Assembly (NCBI GenBank): GCA_964602475.1 | Contig: CAZRRN010000013.1 | Coordinates: 1 to 60,303 of the forward strand | From: SZUA-448 sp964602475 | GTDB taxonomy: Bacteria > Bacillota > Clostridia > Lachnospirales > Lachnospiraceae | Direction: 5' to 3' | DNA: 60,303 nucleotides | Shown: positions 43,837-53,311 of the stretch, piece after piece | Numbering within the stretch: the stretch's first letter is position 1 | How the letters are laid out: every line of letters starts with the position of its first letter | The notes under the pieces: generated by a model | Seen by the model: only the letters and a program-made list of their open reading frames with translations | Databases searched by the model: none | What the model was told of the DNA's origin: nothing | Program-made: the position numbers and the translations under genes

Positions 43837-44736
43837 ATGAAAGAGTATGAGTTTATTCATGGATACCGTAATAATGATGTATTGCGGGAGAGCTTCAATC
43901 AACTGACCGAAAAAACCTTCTGTTTTAATTTTCGAGATTGGTACCGGTTTGGATTCTGGGGAGAAAAATATGATCCGCATTCTTTTCTGGAGGGAGATCG
44001 TGTGATCGCAAATATATCTGTGAATCAGATGAGCTTTATGACCCGCGGAGAGCAGAAAAACTACATTCAACTCGGAACTGTCATGACCGACAAGGATTAC
44101 CGTGGTCAGGGACTGGCACGCTGTCTTATGGAAAAGGTACTTACGTTATATCAGGATTCTGTGGATGGGATTTATTTATTTGGAAATGATTCTGTGCTGG
44201 ATTTTTATCCGAAATTTGGTTTTCGAGTAAGCAATCAGTATGAATACAGTCGTAACATTACTTTTGGTGAACTAACCAAAGCAGACTGCTTGACCAAACT
44301 GAATATCAAAAATGACAGCGAACGGAATGAACTGTTTGAAATCCTTGAGCGTTTAAGCAGCGAAGAGAACCAGAATCCGAATGATGGTTTTTTGATGCGG
44401 AAGAATAACGGACTGTATGCGTTCTGGCTGTGCGGTGAATATTGTGATCATATTTACCGGCTTCCTGACGGAACAGGGTTTGTGATAGCAGAATTATGCG
44501 GAGAGGTTCTGAATATCAGTCAGATACTTTCAACGAAAAAAGTTAATCCGGAGAAAATTGCTGCAGGCTTCGGTGCTGGAGTAAGACAAATCAGACTGAA
44601 GTACAGACTACAGGATTTGTCCGGATGGGAATCATCAATACATAAAGAAGAAGACAGTACCCTATTTATTCTTGGTCAGGATCTGGACAGAGTTGAGCAC
44701 GAACGGATGATGTTTTCACAATTATCGCATGCATAA
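43837..44736 (+). CDS. GNAT-family N-acetyltransferase (Eis-like layout)
   Basis: 299 residues. The N-terminal GNAT domain has VMTDKDYRGQGLARCLME (the acetyl-CoA loop RGQGLA) followed by LFGNDSVLDFYPKFGF, and a second, more divergent half fills 150-299. The layout resembles Eis/GNAT_9 type proteins that acetylate amines or small molecules. The substrate is not predictable. AAGGAG lies six bases before the ATG. It stands alone and converges on the ABC pair on the minus strand. Confidence 0.85.
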   Translation: MKEYEFIHGYRNNDVLRESFNQLTEKTFCFNFRDWYRFGFWGEKYDPHSFLEGDRVIANISVNQMSFMTRGEQKNYIQLGTVMTDKDYRGQGLARCLMEKVLTLYQDSVDGIYLFGNDSVLDFYPKFGFRVSNQYEYSRNITFGELTKADCLTKLNIKNDSERNELFEILERLSSEENQNPNDGFLMRKNNGLYAFWLCGEYCDHIYRLPDGTGFVIAELCGEVLNISQILSTKKVNPEKIAAGFGAGVRQIRLKYRLQDLSGWESSIHKEEDSTLFILGQDLDRVEHERMMFSQLSHA

Positions 44737-44749
44737 TCATGTAATGCAG

Positions 44750-45547
44750 TTACTTCACTGCCTTTCGTTCAAGCATAGCGAGCAGCTGATACAGACCGGT
44801 AGCAACGATACAGAGAAGAACAATACTCATCATAATCCAGTCAAGCTTAAATACCTGGCTTCCGTAGATAATCAGATATCCAAGACCGGCATTTGCTGCA
44901 AGAAATTCACCGATGATTACACCAACCAGTGAAAGACCAATGCTGACTTTCATGACACTGACGATAACCGGGAAATTCGATGGAAGGACGACCTTAAAAA
45001 GGACGTCCTTTTTTTTCCCGCCAAGAGTATAGATCAGTTTAATTTTTTCCTCTTCCGTACCAATGAAGCTGCTGTAAAGTGTAATTACTGCACCAAACAC
45101 TGCGACGGACACTGCAGCAACGATTACTGTCCGTATATTATTTCCAAGCCATACGATGAAAACAGGAGCCAATGCTGACTTTGGAAGGCTGTTTAAAACA
45201 ACAAGATAAGGTTCCAAAATAGAAGCCAGAGTGTCGTTCCACCAGAGCAGAACCGCAATCAGTATACCAAAGACCAATATCAAGGCAAAACTGATGAAGG
45301 TTTCGGCAAGCGTTACAAACAAATGGTAGAACAGGCTGCCATCAAGTGCAAGCTGATATGCACAGAGTACAATTCTGGAAGGACTGCTGAGCAGAAAAGG
45401 ATTCAGAATACCAATTGTGGTGAACAACTCCCAGCCCGCCAGAAAGACTACAAAAATTAATATTCTGATGATGAAAATGCGTTTTTTCTTCTCCTTCAGC
45501 TGATAGAGATAATACTCCTGTGATATAAAGCAATTTTCTTTTTTCAT
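44750..45547 (-). CDS. ABC transporter permease, nitrate/sulfonate/taurine (SsuC/TauC) type
   Basis: 265 residues with six membrane segments and the permease EAA-type loop (TVIVAAVSVAVFGAVITLYSS... to KVVLPSNFP). The family imports nitrate, sulfonates, taurine or thiamine-pyrimidine precursors; nothing here distinguishes these. The ATG at 45547 overlaps the ATPase stop as ATGA, which fixes the start. It pairs with the next gene but no substrate-binding protein lies in the window. Confidence 0.9.
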   Translation of the reverse strand: MKKENCFISQEYYLYQLKEKKKRIFIIRILIFVVFLAGWELFTTIGILNPFLLSSPSRIVLCAYQLALDGSLFYHLFVTLAETFISFALILVFGILIAVLLWWNDTLASILEPYLVVLNSLPKSALAPVFIVWLGNNIRTVIVAAVSVAVFGAVITLYSSFIGTEEEKIKLIYTLGGKKKDVLFKVVLPSNFPVIVSVMKVSIGLSLVGVIIGEFLAANAGLGYLIIYGSQVFKLDWIMMSIVLLCIVATGLYQLLAMLERKAVK

Positions 45548-46314
45548 TTTGATGTAAGCTCCTTCCAAATCAGATTAAAATATTTGGTAAAATTAGGTGA
45601 ACTTCGTGCGGCCAGAGGACTGTGCAGAGGGGCATCCAGTTCGAGGCGAATGGAGTAAATGCTGGAGATTGTCGCAGGGCGCGGAGTAAGAACAATCACA
45701 CGGTCCGCGACACTAATTGCTTCACTGATGTCGTGTGTAACCAGTATTGCAGTAATATGTTCTTTTCGTATCAGTTTACAGATATCATCGGAAACTTTTA
45801 AACGGGTTTGATAATCAAGCGCAGAGAATGGCTCATCAAGAAGAAGGAGCTTCGGTTCTGTCATAAGTGTACGAATCAGAGCGGTCCGCTGCCGCATTCC
45901 GCCGGATAGTTCCTTAGGATGACTGTTTTCAAATTGGGACAGACCATAGAGATTTAGATATTCCTGTGCTTTAATTCGAGCGGTTTCAGAAAGATTATGT
46001 GTGACTTCCGGTCCAAGAAGGATGTTCTGACCGGTCGTCCGCCAGGGAAAAAGATGATCCTTTTGAAGCATGTAGCCGATCGAGGTACGTTTTTCTAAAA
46101 TAGGGCTGCCTTCTAGAAGTATTTCTCCGGAAGAACAGGAAAGAAGACCGGAAATAAGTGAGAGCAGTGTTGATTTTCCACAGCCAGATGGACCAACAAT
46201 AGCGATGAACTCACCCTCTGACATACTAAAACAGATATCACGGAGAGTAATTGTTTCACCGGAGGATGAATGATACGAGTGGGAAACATTGTTTACTATA
46301 AGAAAGGGATTCAT
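45544..46314 (-). CDS. ABC transporter ATPase, SsuB/TauB type
   Basis: 256 residues with Walker A GPSGCGKST, Q-loop MLQKDHLFPW, signature LSGGMRQR, Walker B LLLLDEPFSALD and H-loop VTHDISEA. It energises uptake together with the permease. I chose the ATG at 46314; the frame reaches a TTG at 46335. The ribosome site is weak either way. First gene of a two-gene unit that lacks the NMT1/ThiY-like binding protein. No TPP riboswitch was recognised upstream. Confidence 0.9.
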   Translation of the reverse strand: MNPFLIVNNVSHSYHSSSGETITLRDICFSMSEGEFIAIVGPSGCGKSTLLSLISGLLSCSSGEILLEGSPILEKRTSIGYMLQKDHLFPWRTTGQNILLGPEVTHNLSETARIKAQEYLNLYGLSQFENSHPKELSGGMRQRTALIRTLMTEPKLLLLDEPFSALDYQTRLKVSDDICKLIRKEHITAILVTHDISEAISVADRVIVLTPRPATISSIYSIRLELDAPLHSPLAARSSPNFTKYFNLIWKELTSK

Positions 46315-46486
46315 ATTCGGCTCACAGAAAAGCAATCTAGCTTATTATATTACGACGATTGAAATAATGTGCGGTTTATGTTATTCTGTCTGATAAGTAA
46401 ATCTGTTATATGGTATTGTTTCCTGCAGTTATAAAGGATACAGAAGTGTTATATACAGACAAGTAAAAAACGAACGGAGATTATAT

Positions 46487-46945
46487 ATGAAACGGATCTT
46501 GATTGTTGCCGGCGGATGTTTTGTGATACTGATTGGGGCAATTGTATTTTTTTGTTCTTATAATTTTGATAAAATTAATTTTGGCAAAGAACTGCTGATG
46601 TATTCGGATGCAGGCAATCAGGAAAACAAAGTATTTATAATATATAATGGGGATACTACAGAAATTACCGGCTACAACAGGACAAGTCTTTATCAAACGC
46701 TTCTCCGTGGACAAAGTACGAGAAAACGCTGCTATATAGCGAAAAAAGAAAGTCTTCAGGAATTGGAGCTGCTGTTTGGCGATGAAGTAAGTGTTATTGT
46801 TAAAAGATTGTCGGAAGAGAATGATGAGGTTTTTATAATATACAGAAATTTAATTAAAAAACGAACAAAGTATTATACGGTTGACAGTGTAAAAACATGG
46901 GATAATCTGGTGATGGTTCTTGATAGACAGTTGGAGCAGCAGTAA
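46487..46945 (+). CDS. Small membrane-anchored hypothetical protein
   Basis: 152 residues with one N-terminal membrane segment (about 4-24) that may be an uncleaved signal, then a soluble, probably extracellular, alpha/beta domain. No family recognised. GGAG lies seven bases before the ATG. It is divergent from the ABC pair and followed by 125 bp of AT-rich sequence without recognisable signals. Confidence 0.7.
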   Translation: MKRILIVAGGCFVILIGAIVFFCSYNFDKINFGKELLMYSDAGNQENKVFIIYNGDTTEITGYNRTSLYQTLLRGQSTRKRCYIAKKESLQELELLFGDEVSVIVKRLSEENDEVFIIYRNLIKKRTKYYTVDSVKTWDNLVMVLDRQLEQQ

Positions 46946-47070
46946 CAGAAGAATAATTATCAATGAAATAATAGTTTTTTTTTATTTTAATTGTCACAAA
47001 GTTACAAAATATAAAAATGAATAAACATACCACATTTAGCGTAAATATAAGTTTATAAAATGAGGCAGAT

Positions 47071-47631
47071 ATGGATAAGATACGTAAATATGCAGGAGAT
47101 TATGAGACTGTAGTCACAGAAGTAAACAAAATAACAAAAAAAGAAATCAGATATATAGGGAAATGGTTTGTTCCGTCTGCTCCGGAAATAAAAAAGGCAG
47201 GCATCAGAAGATTATATATCACTGCGGCAGTTTTGATGATTATATTGTTTATCTGCTGCGGAATGATAAACAATGCCGGAAACCGTAATATCGTGCTTGC
47301 TTTTTTCTATGCGGCATCAATTTTTCCGGTGGCATATAATTTTCTTGGTATGATAACAGAAATCAAAACAGGAGAAAAAAGAACAAGAAGAGAAAAGGAT
47401 CTGTCAGGCGGCAGAATGAAAATATCCTCCTATGCCGTTGTTGTGATGTACAGTATCGTGATGCTCAGTGAAATTGTTTCGTTGTTTCTGACAGAGGTTC
47501 AGATAAATCCTGTGAATGAAATGATGTATTTCTTTTTTATTATAGCGATGATATTTTGTGCGCTTCTTGTGATTAAGGTATGCAAATGCTATCCATACCA
47601 AGAGGAAGAAGCCAAAGATAAAAGTGCATAA
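47071..47631 (+). CDS. Four-helix membrane protein of unknown function
   Basis: 186 residues: hydrophilic N-terminus (1-48), then two pairs of membrane helices (about 50-70, 77-98, 123-145, 152-172) and a charged tail. The central loop is highly basic (KTGEKRTRREKDLSGG). GAGG lies five bases before the ATG. No family recognised. Confidence 0.7.
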   Translation: MDKIRKYAGDYETVVTEVNKITKKEIRYIGKWFVPSAPEIKKAGIRRLYITAAVLMIILFICCGMINNAGNRNIVLAFFYAASIFPVAYNFLGMITEIKTGEKRTRREKDLSGGRMKISSYAVVVMYSIVMLSEIVSLFLTEVQINPVNEMMYFFFIIAMIFCALLVIKVCKCYPYQEEEAKDKSA

Positions 47632-47702
47632 AAATAAATAATATGTTAATTTTATTAATGCAGACAGCTGTATTTGCAGGCTTTGCGAAGAAATCCGTTC
47701 CG

Positions 47703-47731
47703 TTGACAGATATCACGATTTGTGGTATATT
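47703..47731 (+). promoter_or_regulatory. Promoter of the oligopeptide ABC operon
   Basis: Perfect TTGACA (47703-47708), 17-bp spacer, TATATT (47726-47731), about 100 bp before the binding-protein start. Confidence 0.72.
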
Positions 47732-47828
47732 TCAAATGTTCATTGTCGTCTATTCGGCAAATTTACCATCATATCATATCAATTTTCGACAGACGAATGA
47801 ACCTAGAAATAAAAAGGGAGGATTTAAC

Positions 47829-50375
47829 ATGAAACTTAACACAAAACGTTTCTTAGTCAGTGTAATTGTGTTAGCTATGATGTGTACCTGTTTTACTGCT
47901 TGTGGTAATAACGGTAACGCAGACGCTACCTCAACACCGGCTCCAACAGCAACAACAGCACCGACAACAGCGCCGACAGAAGCTGCTGCACCGACGGATG
48001 CCGCTGCTACAACAGCTCCGGAACCGACGAAAGCTGTTTCTCAGACCGAAACACCGCTGGTAGTTGGTTATTCACCGTTCAGCCAGAAGTTCAGCCCCTT
48101 CTATGCAGATACCGCATATGATCAGGATGTTGTCGGCATGACCCAGCTTGGTCTTATGACAACCGACAGAATGGGCGGAATCATTTATAATGCAATTGAA
48201 GGTGAAACCGTTAATTACAACGGAACCGATTATACTTATAACGGTATCGCCGATCTGAATGTAAGTTATGATGAATCAACTGATATTACAACCTACTCGG
48301 CAACAATCCGTGATGATGTTTATTTCAGCGACGGTGTTCAGATGACCGCTGATGATATCATTTTTACTTACTATGTATATCTGGATCCGAGTTATGTTGG
48401 CTCAACAACCCTTAGTTCCTATGACATTATTGGGTTAAAGGACTATCAGACACAGACGACATCTACGATTTATGCAAAATACCTTGAAATCGCAAATGCA
48501 ATCTATACCGCTGGCAGAGATTACGAATGCACAGCAGCAGATATTTTTACTCAGGAGCAACAGGCTGATTTCTGGGCAAAGATTGATGCAGCATGGGCAA
48601 CCCATACCGGTACTATTGTAAATTATGTTTGCAATAAGTATTCCTCTTATGCAGATGCAGGATACTGCGGAAGCTATACTTCTGCTGATCTTACAAACGA
48701 AGGCGTAAAGATCTGCTTTGGTATGGCTATGTGGGGATACGGCGGATTTGAGGATGACGGAACGACCTTTACCGCAGGTGTATCGGGTACAACCTTTGAT
48801 ACAGCAGCAGGAGTATTTCCGACACTTGCAGATTATGCTTATGAGGCAATGCTTGCATATAATGATGATCCGGTAGCTTATTATGATACAGAAACCGTTG
48901 GTGACGGAGAAGCTGATGTTCTCGGAAGTGCTACCGATTCCTTTATTTCCGAAAATGCAGCGAGTGAGCCTGAATTAGCAGGTGGTGTTCCGAACATTTC
49001 CGGTATCAAGAAGACCGGCGATTTCAGTATTGAAGTTAAAGTAAACGGCTATTCTGCACCGGCAGTTTATTCCATTCTTGGTATTTCTGTTGCACCGCTT
49101 CATTATTATGGTGATCTGAGTGCATATGATTATAACAATAATAAATTCGGTTTTGAATTCAATAATTTCAGCCTTACCACTGCACAGCAGACACAGCCTG
49201 TCGGAGCAGGTGCATATAAGTTTGTAAAGTATGAGAATAAGGTTGTTTATTTTGAAGCAAACGACAATTTCTATAAGGGCACTCCGATTGTTAAGTACAT
49301 TCAGTTTAAGGAAGTAAACTCTGCAGAAATGGCAGCAGCAGTTCAATCCGGTACAGTAGATGCCGGTGAAATGACAGGATCAAAGATTAAGTTCGAAGAA
49401 GTACAGGGTTACAACTCGAACGGAGAAATCAGCGGTGATGTTATTACCACCAGTAAGGTTGATAATCTTGGTTACGGTTATGTCGGAATCAATGCTTCTA
49501 ACGTAAACGTAAACGGAGAACCGGATTCAGAAGCTTCCAAGAACCTTCGTAAGGGTCTTGCAACTGTACTTGCAGTATATCGTGATATCGCATTCAATTC
49601 ATATTACGGTGAAGCAGCAAGTGTTATTCAGTATCCTATTTCTAATACCTCATGGGCAGCACCTCAGGTTACCGATGAAGGATATAAGGTAGCATTTTCT
49701 GTTGATGTTGACGGAAAAGATATCTATACTTCGTCTATGACTGAGACTGATAAATATGAAGCAGCAATCAATGCAGCAATCGGTTATTTTAAGGCAGCAG
49801 GATATACCTTTGATGAAGCTACCGGTAAATTTACCGCAGCTCCGGAAGGCGCGAAACTTTCTTACGAAGCATTGATTCCTGGCGATGGTACCGGCGATCA
49901 TCCTTCCTTTGCGGTACTGACCGATGCATCGGCAGCGCTTGCAACGATTGGTATTACGTTGGTAGTAAATGATCTATCTGATTCTAAAATCCTTTGGGAG
50001 AAGCTTGATGCCAATGCACATGAAATCTGGTGTGCAGCATGGGGCTCCACAATTGATCCCGATATGTATCAGGTTTACCACAGCAGCAGTGTTGTAGGTG
50101 CAGGCGGATCGGAATCGAATCATTATCATATTACTGACAGCGAACTTGATGACTTGATTGTAAAAGCTCGTGAGAGTGACGATCAGAGCTATCGTAAGTC
50201 AGTATACAAAGAGTGTCTTGATATTATTGTTGACTGGGCAGTTGAAGTTCCTGCTTATCAGCGTCAGAACTGTATCATTTTCAGTTCACAGCGTATTGAT
50301 ACTGACACAATCACTCCTGATATTACCACTTTCTGGGGCTGGATGAATGATATTGAATTACTTGATATGAAATAA
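47829..50375 (+). CDS. Oligopeptide/dipeptide ABC transporter substrate-binding lipoprotein
   Basis: Extracellular family 5 solute-binding protein, 848 residues. A lipobox FTAC gives lipidated Cys25, then an Ala/Thr/Pro-rich linker (about 32-75). The SBP_bac_5 fold begins with PLVVGYSPFSQKFSPFY and shows FSDGVQMTADDIIFTY and VGAGAYKFVKYE. It is longer than the usual 520-600 residues, the excess being in the first half (around 130-340). The ATG at 47829 has GGGAGG seven bases upstream. The frame extends 186 bases upstream, over the promoter, which I discount. First gene of the operon. Confidence 0.92.
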   Translation: MKLNTKRFLVSVIVLAMMCTCFTACGNNGNADATSTPAPTATTAPTTAPTEAAAPTDAAATTAPEPTKAVSQTETPLVVGYSPFSQKFSPFYADTAYDQDVVGMTQLGLMTTDRMGGIIYNAIEGETVNYNGTDYTYNGIADLNVSYDESTDITTYSATIRDDVYFSDGVQMTADDIIFTYYVYLDPSYVGSTTLSSYDIIGLKDYQTQTTSTIYAKYLEIANAIYTAGRDYECTAADIFTQEQQADFWAKIDAAWATHTGTIVNYVCNKYSSYADAGYCGSYTSADLTNEGVKICFGMAMWGYGGFEDDGTTFTAGVSGTTFDTAAGVFPTLADYAYEAMLAYNDDPVAYYDTETVGDGEADVLGSATDSFISENAASEPELAGGVPNISGIKKTGDFSIEVKVNGYSAPAVYSILGISVAPLHYYGDLSAYDYNNNKFGFEFNNFSLTTAQQTQPVGAGAYKFVKYENKVVYFEANDNFYKGTPIVKYIQFKEVNSAEMAAAVQSGTVDAGEMTGSKIKFEEVQGYNSNGEISGDVITTSKVDNLGYGYVGINASNVNVNGEPDSEASKNLRKGLATVLAVYRDIAFNSYYGEAASVIQYPISNTSWAAPQVTDEGYKVAFSVDVDGKDIYTSSMTETDKYEAAINAAIGYFKAAGYTFDEATGKFTAAPEGAKLSYEALIPGDGTGDHPSFAVLTDASAALATIGITLVVNDLSDSKILWEKLDANAHEIWCAAWGSTIDPDMYQVYHSSSVVGAGGSESNHYHITDSELDDLIVKARESDDQSYRKSVYKECLDIIVDWAVEVPAYQRQNCIIFSSQRIDTDTITPDITTFWGWMNDIELLDMK

Positions 50376-50420
50376 GACATACTAAAGTAACGAGATAGAG
50401 TTCTAAAGTAAGTGCAGAAT

Positions 50421-50446
50421 TCTGAGCCTGCCGCGGCAGGCTCAGA
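50421..50446 (+). terminator. Perfect palindrome between binding protein and permease genes
   Basis: TCTGAGCCTGCCG (50421-50433) is followed directly by its exact reverse complement (50434-50446). It forms a very stable, GC-rich hairpin without a long U tract. Such structures usually lower expression of downstream permease genes or protect the binding-protein mRNA. Confidence 0.7.
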
Positions 50447-50487
50447 TTATCTGTAAATAATGCGAAAGGTAAGAACAGGGGAGTGTT

Positions 50488-51477
50488 ATGTGGAAATTTG
50501 TATTAAAAAGATTACTACTGGGGTTATTTATCGTTATCTCCGGTTCCTTGGTAGTCTATGCAGTAATACGGTGTCTCCCAACCTCTTATGTGGAAGGTAT
50601 TGCACGTCAGAGAGCGAGTAACCCGACCAGCACAAAGACCTATCAGGAATGGCTGGAGCAGCTAAATGAAGTATATCGTCTTAATGTAGGCGTACTTCGG
50701 GGGTTTGTTGGATGGCTATCGGATGCGGCACGAGGAAATTTCGGTGATTCGTGGAATTATGGTGTTCCGGTAGTTCAGAAATTTAAGGAAGTTATCTGGT
50801 GTTCTATTATTCTTAACATCATTACTCTGATAATTGAAGTCTGTCTTGGAATTCCGCTTGGAATTGTTGCTGCAAGAAAGCAGTACAGTAAGACAGATTA
50901 TGCGGTAACGATATTTGCATTGATGGGAATATCCTTGCCATCTTTTTTCCTCGCTACCATATTAAAATACATTTTTTCAGCACAGCTTCAATGGCTTGAC
51001 ATTGCAGGGATTGTCGGAAGATATCATGATCAGCTGGATACGTGGGGAAAAATGCTTGATATTGGAAAACACCTGATCCTGCCGGTTGCGACACTTGGTA
51101 TGCTGTCGATTGGCGGGCTGATGAGATATACAAGAACCAATATGCTGGAAGTATTGAATTCGGATTATATTCGTACTGCAAGAGCAAAAGGACTTCCGGA
51201 ACGAAAGGTAATTAACAAGCATGCGTTCCGAAATACCTTAATACCTCTGGTTACTTATATGAGCTACCTACTTCCGAGTATGTTTGGTGGCTCTATGATT
51301 ACCGAGACGCTGTTTGCGATTCCGGGAATTGGTTATACTTCTTACCAGGCTATTACAAGCGGTGATATTCCGTTTGCCATGTTTTATAATTTGTTTCTTT
51401 TGGTTCTGACTCAGGTCAGCTTGATTATTGCGGACATTATGTATGCGGTTGTTGACCCACGTGTCCGCGTGAATTAG
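50488..51477 (+). CDS. Oligopeptide ABC transporter permease (DppB/OppB type)
   Basis: 329 residues, six membrane segments, with the binding-protein-dependent transport signature in its last cytoplasmic loop (YIRTARAKGLPERKVINKHA). Works with the next permease to form the channel. The family is usually 300-340 residues, so the length is normal. It follows the palindrome by 41 bp and precedes the second permease by 11 bp. Confidence 0.93.
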   Translation: MWKFVLKRLLLGLFIVISGSLVVYAVIRCLPTSYVEGIARQRASNPTSTKTYQEWLEQLNEVYRLNVGVLRGFVGWLSDAARGNFGDSWNYGVPVVQKFKEVIWCSIILNIITLIIEVCLGIPLGIVAARKQYSKTDYAVTIFALMGISLPSFFLATILKYIFSAQLQWLDIAGIVGRYHDQLDTWGKMLDIGKHLILPVATLGMLSIGGLMRYTRTNMLEVLNSDYIRTARAKGLPERKVINKHAFRNTLIPLVTYMSYLLPSMFGGSMITETLFAIPGIGYTSYQAITSGDIPFAMFYNLFLLVLTQVSLIIADIMYAVVDPRVRVN

Positions 51478-51488
51478 GAGGTGCCCTG

Positions 51489-53204
51489 ATGGCAGAAGAA
51501 AAGAAACAGCAGGAGAATATTGCTCTTGATGACGCGAGGCGTGTAAAGGTACTTTCACCCTCTATGCTGGTATTCAAAAGATTTATCAGAAACAGACTTG
51601 CAATTGTAGGTTTTATTATTCTGGTTGTAATGTTTGTATTTTCATTTGTCGGAGGACTGCTTTCTCCGTATTCACAGACTCAGGTATTTAAGAAGACGGA
51701 AGCCGTAAAGGTTGATTATGCTGGTGCTATCTATAATACAGAATTAAGATATATTGTTGAAGAAGGTATCAGCTTTCCAAATGCTGCACGATCGGAATTT
51801 ATCCTTGCTAAGAACAGTGGAAAGCAGAGCTTTTCCTACGGAGATATGTCTTACTCCTACAGTGAAGAGGGAGAAAATTTTTACCGTATCTATTCTATGC
51901 AGGCGGTTGCCAAGGCGATGAATATTGCTAAAAGCTATGAATATACCGAACTGGAAGAGGGAAGGGTAACAGAAGATTTTAAAACAGCTTTCGAAACAGC
52001 AGTAAAAGAAGGAAATGTAAAATTTATAGCAGACAATGACGAATACGTTATTGAGCGTACAGGTAAGAGTTATGAAGTTTTTTCTCAAGAGGATATTGCG
52101 CTTGCTTCTCTTAGAGTATTTGATGCCTGTAACGCGGAAGATAACAATCTGATTCGAAGCTTTGAATTCCGTTATGTATGTGAAAAAGCAATTGCTGACA
52201 GTAAATCCTCCTTTGAACTAAACGGCGAAACGTATACATTAATCGCAGAGGCTGATGGAGTTGAGGTTTATCTGGCTGATGGGACAAAGTATGTGGGCAT
52301 TTCAAATATCATTGTTAATCCGAATGCAAGTGATGTAACTCTTTCGTATGAATTTAAGGATGCTACAAGAGAAGCCATTGTTGCCAAACAAGATCGTTAT
52401 GATTATGAAGGCGATACTTACTATATCAGTATTGTAAATGCAAACTACTACATTATGAATATTGCAGAAAGCATGCTGATTGACTCATATGCGGCACCTT
52501 CTGCAGAGCACTGGCTCGGACTTGACGGGAATGGAATGGATATGCTTACCCGTCTGATGTACGGAGGTCGTGTTTCTCTGATTATCGGTTTTGTTGTTAT
52601 ATTTATTGAAATGATTCTTGGAATTATTATCGGTGGTATTTCCGGTTATTTTGGTGACTGGGTTGATACTGCACTCATGCGCTTTGTTGATTTATTTAAC
52701 AGTATTCCGTTCTGGCCGTTATGCTTAATTATGGGATCTGTTATGGATACTCTGGAAATTGCGTCTGGACTGCGTATCTTTATTCTGATGATTCTGCTGG
52801 GTGTTCTCGGATGGACCGGAATTGCCAGAGTTGTCAGAGGACAGATTCTTACCCTACGTGAGCAGGACTTCATGATTGCAACAGAAGCAACCGGAATCAG
52901 CGTATACCGAAGAATTTTTAAACACCTTGTACCGAACGTTATGCCGCTTTTGATTGTTCAGGCAACAATGGGACTCGGTGGTATTATTCTTACAGAAGCA
53001 ACACTTAGCTTCTTAGGACTTGGCGTTAAGTACCCGCTTGCTTCCTGGGGCAATATAATTAATGCAGCAACAGATATTTATGTCATGAGAACCTATTGGT
53101 TTATTTGGGTTCCTGCCGGCCTGCTGATTCTGTTATCAGTACTTGGTTTTAATTTTGTCGGTGACGGTCTGCGTGACGCATTCGATCCGAAGATGAAGCG
53201 TTAA
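51489..53204 (+). CDS. Oligopeptide ABC transporter permease (DppC/OppC type) with a large extracellular insertion
   Basis: 571 residues against about 300 for the family. After the first membrane segment (about 35-58) an inserted soluble region of about 250 residues (70-330) precedes the remaining segments. The latter carry the normal signature (EQDFMIATEATGISVYRRIF). The insertion seems to contain four diverged copies of a 45-60 residue unit with a Phe...Tyr-x-Ile/Val core (SFSYGDMSYSYSEEG, KFIADNDEYVIERTG, SFELNGETYTLIAEA and RYDYEGDTYYISIVN). Topology puts it outside the cell, near the binding protein. AGGAGG lies before the start. Confidence 0.9.
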   Translation: MAEEKKQQENIALDDARRVKVLSPSMLVFKRFIRNRLAIVGFIILVVMFVFSFVGGLLSPYSQTQVFKKTEAVKVDYAGAIYNTELRYIVEEGISFPNAARSEFILAKNSGKQSFSYGDMSYSYSEEGENFYRIYSMQAVAKAMNIAKSYEYTELEEGRVTEDFKTAFETAVKEGNVKFIADNDEYVIERTGKSYEVFSQEDIALASLRVFDACNAEDNNLIRSFEFRYVCEKAIADSKSSFELNGETYTLIAEADGVEVYLADGTKYVGISNIIVNPNASDVTLSYEFKDATREAIVAKQDRYDYEGDTYYISIVNANYYIMNIAESMLIDSYAAPSAEHWLGLDGNGMDMLTRLMYGGRVSLIIGFVVIFIEMILGIIIGGISGYFGDWVDTALMRFVDLFNSIPFWPLCLIMGSVMDTLEIASGLRIFILMILLGVLGWTGIARVVRGQILTLREQDFMIATEATGISVYRRIFKHLVPNVMPLLIVQATMGLGGIILTEATLSFLGLGVKYPLASWGNIINAATDIYVMRTYWFIWVPAGLLILLSVLGFNFVGDGLRDAFDPKMKR

Positions 53205-53214
53205 GAGGAAAATA

Positions 53215-53311
53215 GTGTGAAAGATGAACCTTTCACACGCAGCTTTGTGCCTGCGCGGTGCTTGACACAAAGTCTGTTTGCGCAAAAAGCTGCGCAGAAA
53301 TGGAGATTAAG
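53215..53311 (+). repeat. Structured dispersed repeat, copy C (before oppD)
   Basis: Third and most complete copy. Hairpin 1 is GTGTGAAAG/CTTTCACAC, hairpin 2 is CAGCTTTGTG/CACAAAGTCTG with one bulge, hairpin 3 is TGCGCA/TGCGCA. It fills the whole gap between the permease and oppD and ends in GGAGATTAAG directly before the ATG, so it supplies the ribosome site. Confidence 0.82.

Noticed and set aside
46315..46486. A TPP or other riboswitch upstream of the Ssu/Tau-type ABC genes
   Set aside because: The conserved CTGAGA-type and other core segments are absent.
19345..53311. The three repeats as a CRISPR or insertion sequence remnant
   Set aside because: Copies are 16-18 kb apart, carry no spacers, have no transposase fragment or target duplication, and keep one orientation and a fixed place before starts.
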